From Malurus cyaneus samueli (Eukaryota; Chordata; Aves; Passeriformes; Maluridae): 64,000 bases of DNA. The stretch covers positions 7,082,847 to 7,146,846 of the forward strand of contig CM019214.1 in NCBI GenBank assembly GCA_009741485.1, written 5' to 3'. Shown here piece after piece: positions 62,051 through 64,000 of the stretch. The notes under the pieces were generated by a model. That model was not told where the DNA came from. It saw only the letters and a program-made list of their open reading frames with translations, and did no database searches. The position numbers were made by a program, and so were the translations under genes. Positions within the stretch are counted from its first letter, which is position 1. Every line of letters starts with the position of its first letter.

Positions 62051-63721
62051 AAAGAAATTCAGAGAATTCTTATTATTTTCAGCTTTCCAGTTCTTCACAA
62101 CAGAACATGAACTTCAGGAGAGTCTGGTTTTCTGTCTACTGAAATAAAGTGAATAAGAAATGCAACAAATTCTTAAACATTTCTATGCACTACTGCTTTT
62201 CACACATACTTTTCCATATCAGCTCACTAAAACAGGACATTCACAAGCATTTGGTGAAAAGACCTGGCACCTTCCCACTTACAGAGAAACCTCTCTGATT
62301 AGGAACATGAAATAGAAAGGAGTTGGGGGAGCAATAGATTCTTGGAAGAGATTGTTTGGCATTTTCTAAACTAGAAAAGTTTATCAGTAGATTAAATTAG
62401 TTTGGCAAAAGGCAAAGAATGGAATAAAGCTTTGAGGGGTAACTAAAAATGGACTACAGGAAATATTTGAAGTAAAATAATGACAAATGTAGAATAAGCA
62501 ACAAAGGCAATAGAAGCACGTGGGTTTTTGCTCTGCTTTCTTGTATCAGGGGGGGAAACTGTATCACTTTTCTTGTATCAGGGGACAAAAATCTCACCTT
62601 CAAGTGAAGGAAGTTGTCTGTGGATAAGGAATAACCTTGAGCAAAGACAATAGGGGAAAAGAGCCAAACATTTAAGCTATAATAATAAAAATATTAATAA
62701 TAATGAATAGTAATAATGGGTCTACAAGTCCTACAAGTTCTTAAATCACTCTTGTGTCAGCAAGATCTATAAGTTGATTTTTTTTACATGGAATTTTTCA
62801 AGAAGCTTTATTGTGGATTCCAGGCAATCAAGTCCTGTGATTCTTAGTTGGAGGGCTTATTGTCCAGCCTTTAATAGATCAATTGCTTTTGGAAAGCTTT
62901 TCAAGTGGTATGAACTCAGGCCCCAGGAATTTTTTTCTCCCTCAAGTTCAGGAACTTCATTTCTGATTCATACAATTTGAAAAGAGCAGCATAGCTTCTG
63001 ATCTTATTTCTTATACAACTTAAAGTAACTCCAGACTCTTTAATGGGGTTACTTCAGATAGAAATTGCTGGCAATAAGACTGAAATGAAAAGTGTTATTA
63101 TATTTCTTCCTTCATAAGGCAAAAGGAAAACATGAAACTGTACTTACTTTGAAGTTTGCAGGTTTTGTTAAAGACCCTCAAGACAAGATTTTGTGTAAGT
63201 TATTTCTGTTCAAAGTCTTATCTATCTCAATGTTGGGGGGAGGTAATTCAGAAGGCAGCTAGCCACACTTATCTATGTGATCATGCAATTAACTGCTTCA
63301 TCATTTTCTTCGGTTATGAGCAAAAGGTTAAAGGGTTTGACTTTATAACAGCGCATTCCTACACAGGAAATTAAGGACCTTTCTCTCCACATTTTGTGTA
63401 AATATCTTTATTAGGTTTCTTTTTCAGAGAACTTAGCAGCCAGTTTACTTTAATGAGAAGGGGTCTGAAATAATGCTAACAGAATTAGTACAGCTACAAG
63501 ACAAACTATTAAAGTGCCTAAAACATAATAGATTAGTACAAAATTTTAAAAACATTTTAAAAATTAAAATCTTAAAATACATTTTAAAAGAGAAAAATAT
63601 TATTTTTTCCTCTATATAGATAGCTATCAAAAATCCTAATCCAATCCTTCAGAAATTGTGTCAGTAGCAATTTTTCAAGGAAAAGATAAGATAAGGGTAT
63701 TAGACAGAGGATTGTTAGCAA
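62051..63721. other. AT-rich noncoding stretch, nothing recognised
   Basis: A short motif TTCTTGTATCAGGGG is repeated at about 62539 and 62571. Nothing else was identified. Confidence 0.6.
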
Positions 63722-63850
63722 GAAGTGTTTGGACAACTTTTTCAGTAACATGGTGTAACTCTTGGTGGCTCTTGTGCAGGTCAAGGTTTGAATTTCAACA
63801 ATCTTTGTGGGTCTCTTCCAACTCAGAACATCCTATTATTCAATAATTCT
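63722..63850 (+). mobile_element. CR1 LINE 3' end fragment
   Basis: ACATGGTGTAACTCTTGGTG, GCTCTTGTGCAGGTCAAGG, AACAATCTTTGTGGGTCTC, TTCCAACTCAGAACATCCTA and TTATTCAATAATTCT match the CR1 3' end 'catggtgtgactcttggggtg...ctgtgcagggccagg...gatccttgtgggtcccttccaactcaggatattctatgattct'. The copy is moderately diverged and 5'-truncated. A 62-codon frame (63658-63846) overlaps it by chance. Confidence 0.9.
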
Positions 63851-64000
63851 TTCTGCCCAGCCATGAAGGATTTTAACCATACACTTCTCACTGTAATCCA
63901 ACCTGACAAAAAGCTATGTGCTGTGTAGAAAACACTCAGTTTGAAGCATACTGACCGAAATCAATATCACCAGAATACTGAGCACAAAGCACATGGAACA
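63851..64000. other. Right edge, nothing recognised
   Basis: Ordinary sequence after the CR1 tail. Confidence 0.5.

Noticed and set aside
1..64000. A novel multi-gene system, CRISPR array or operon
   Set aside because: There are no clustered long ORFs, no regularly spaced repeat-spacer arrays, and no prokaryotic signals. The tandem repeats present have no spacers.

Overview
The window looks like bird nuclear DNA, probably from a songbird. It is AT-rich and has no dense coding. What can be identified is almost entirely CR1 LINE debris (the dominant avian LINE) and solitary LTRs of endogenous retroviruses. Placing it in birds is firm, because CR1 3' ends and CR1 ORF2 peptides are readable. Placing it in passerines is an inference from the style of the LTRs and CR1 tails. 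No host exon, tRNA, rRNA, snRNA, CRISPR array or prokaryote-like operon could be supported. The open reading frames that exist are short, scattered over both strands, and look like chance ORFs or repeat pieces. The window is best read as intergenic gene desert or the inside of a very large intron.

Layout. 1-19 kb: AT-rich single-copy-looking sequence with a few tandem repeats (12-bp units near 9.45 kb, a 19-bp minisatellite near 16.83 kb). 19.2-19.4 kb: an old CR1 3' end. 20.97 kb: a 16-base assembly gap. 25.5-26.6 kb: a CR1 3' region cut into three pieces by two unidentified insertions; the first is 302 bp and flanked by a 5-bp direct repeat. 27.9 kb: a CR1 tail. 30.9-32.3 kb: a minus-strand CR1 ORF2 remnant containing a 458-bp solo LTR with a 6-bp target duplication. 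32.56 kb: another CR1 3' end on the minus strand. 33-45 kb: mostly featureless, with an A-rich tract at 39.9 kb, a GC-richer island at 42.6-43.2 kb holding the longest ORF (183 codons, unrecognised), and short tandem duplications. 45.7 kb: a CR1 3' end on the minus strand.

46.85-54.69 kb is the most active part. Two nearly identical LTRs of about 640 bp lie in the same direction about 7.2 kb apart and at first sight imitate a provirus. Each has its own private 5-bp target duplication (GTTGT and GGAGG), so they are two independent solo LTRs. Between them sits a third, unrelated 880-bp solo LTR (5-bp duplication AAAGG) that carries an unusual run of almost pure G, about 98 bp long. 55-64 kb holds a 37-base poly-A run, a CR1 reverse-transcriptase remnant (58.0-58.3 kb, minus), a GC-richer island at 61.6-62.0 kb, and a CR1 3' end at the right edge.

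There is no gene cooperation to describe and no new biological system was found. The useful results are the insertion history (nested and solo LTRs with target duplications read directly from the sequence), two unidentified insertions inside a CR1, and a few odd tracts. CR1 and LTR calls come from remembered family consensus sequences, not from a database search, and edges of old copies may be off by tens of bases.
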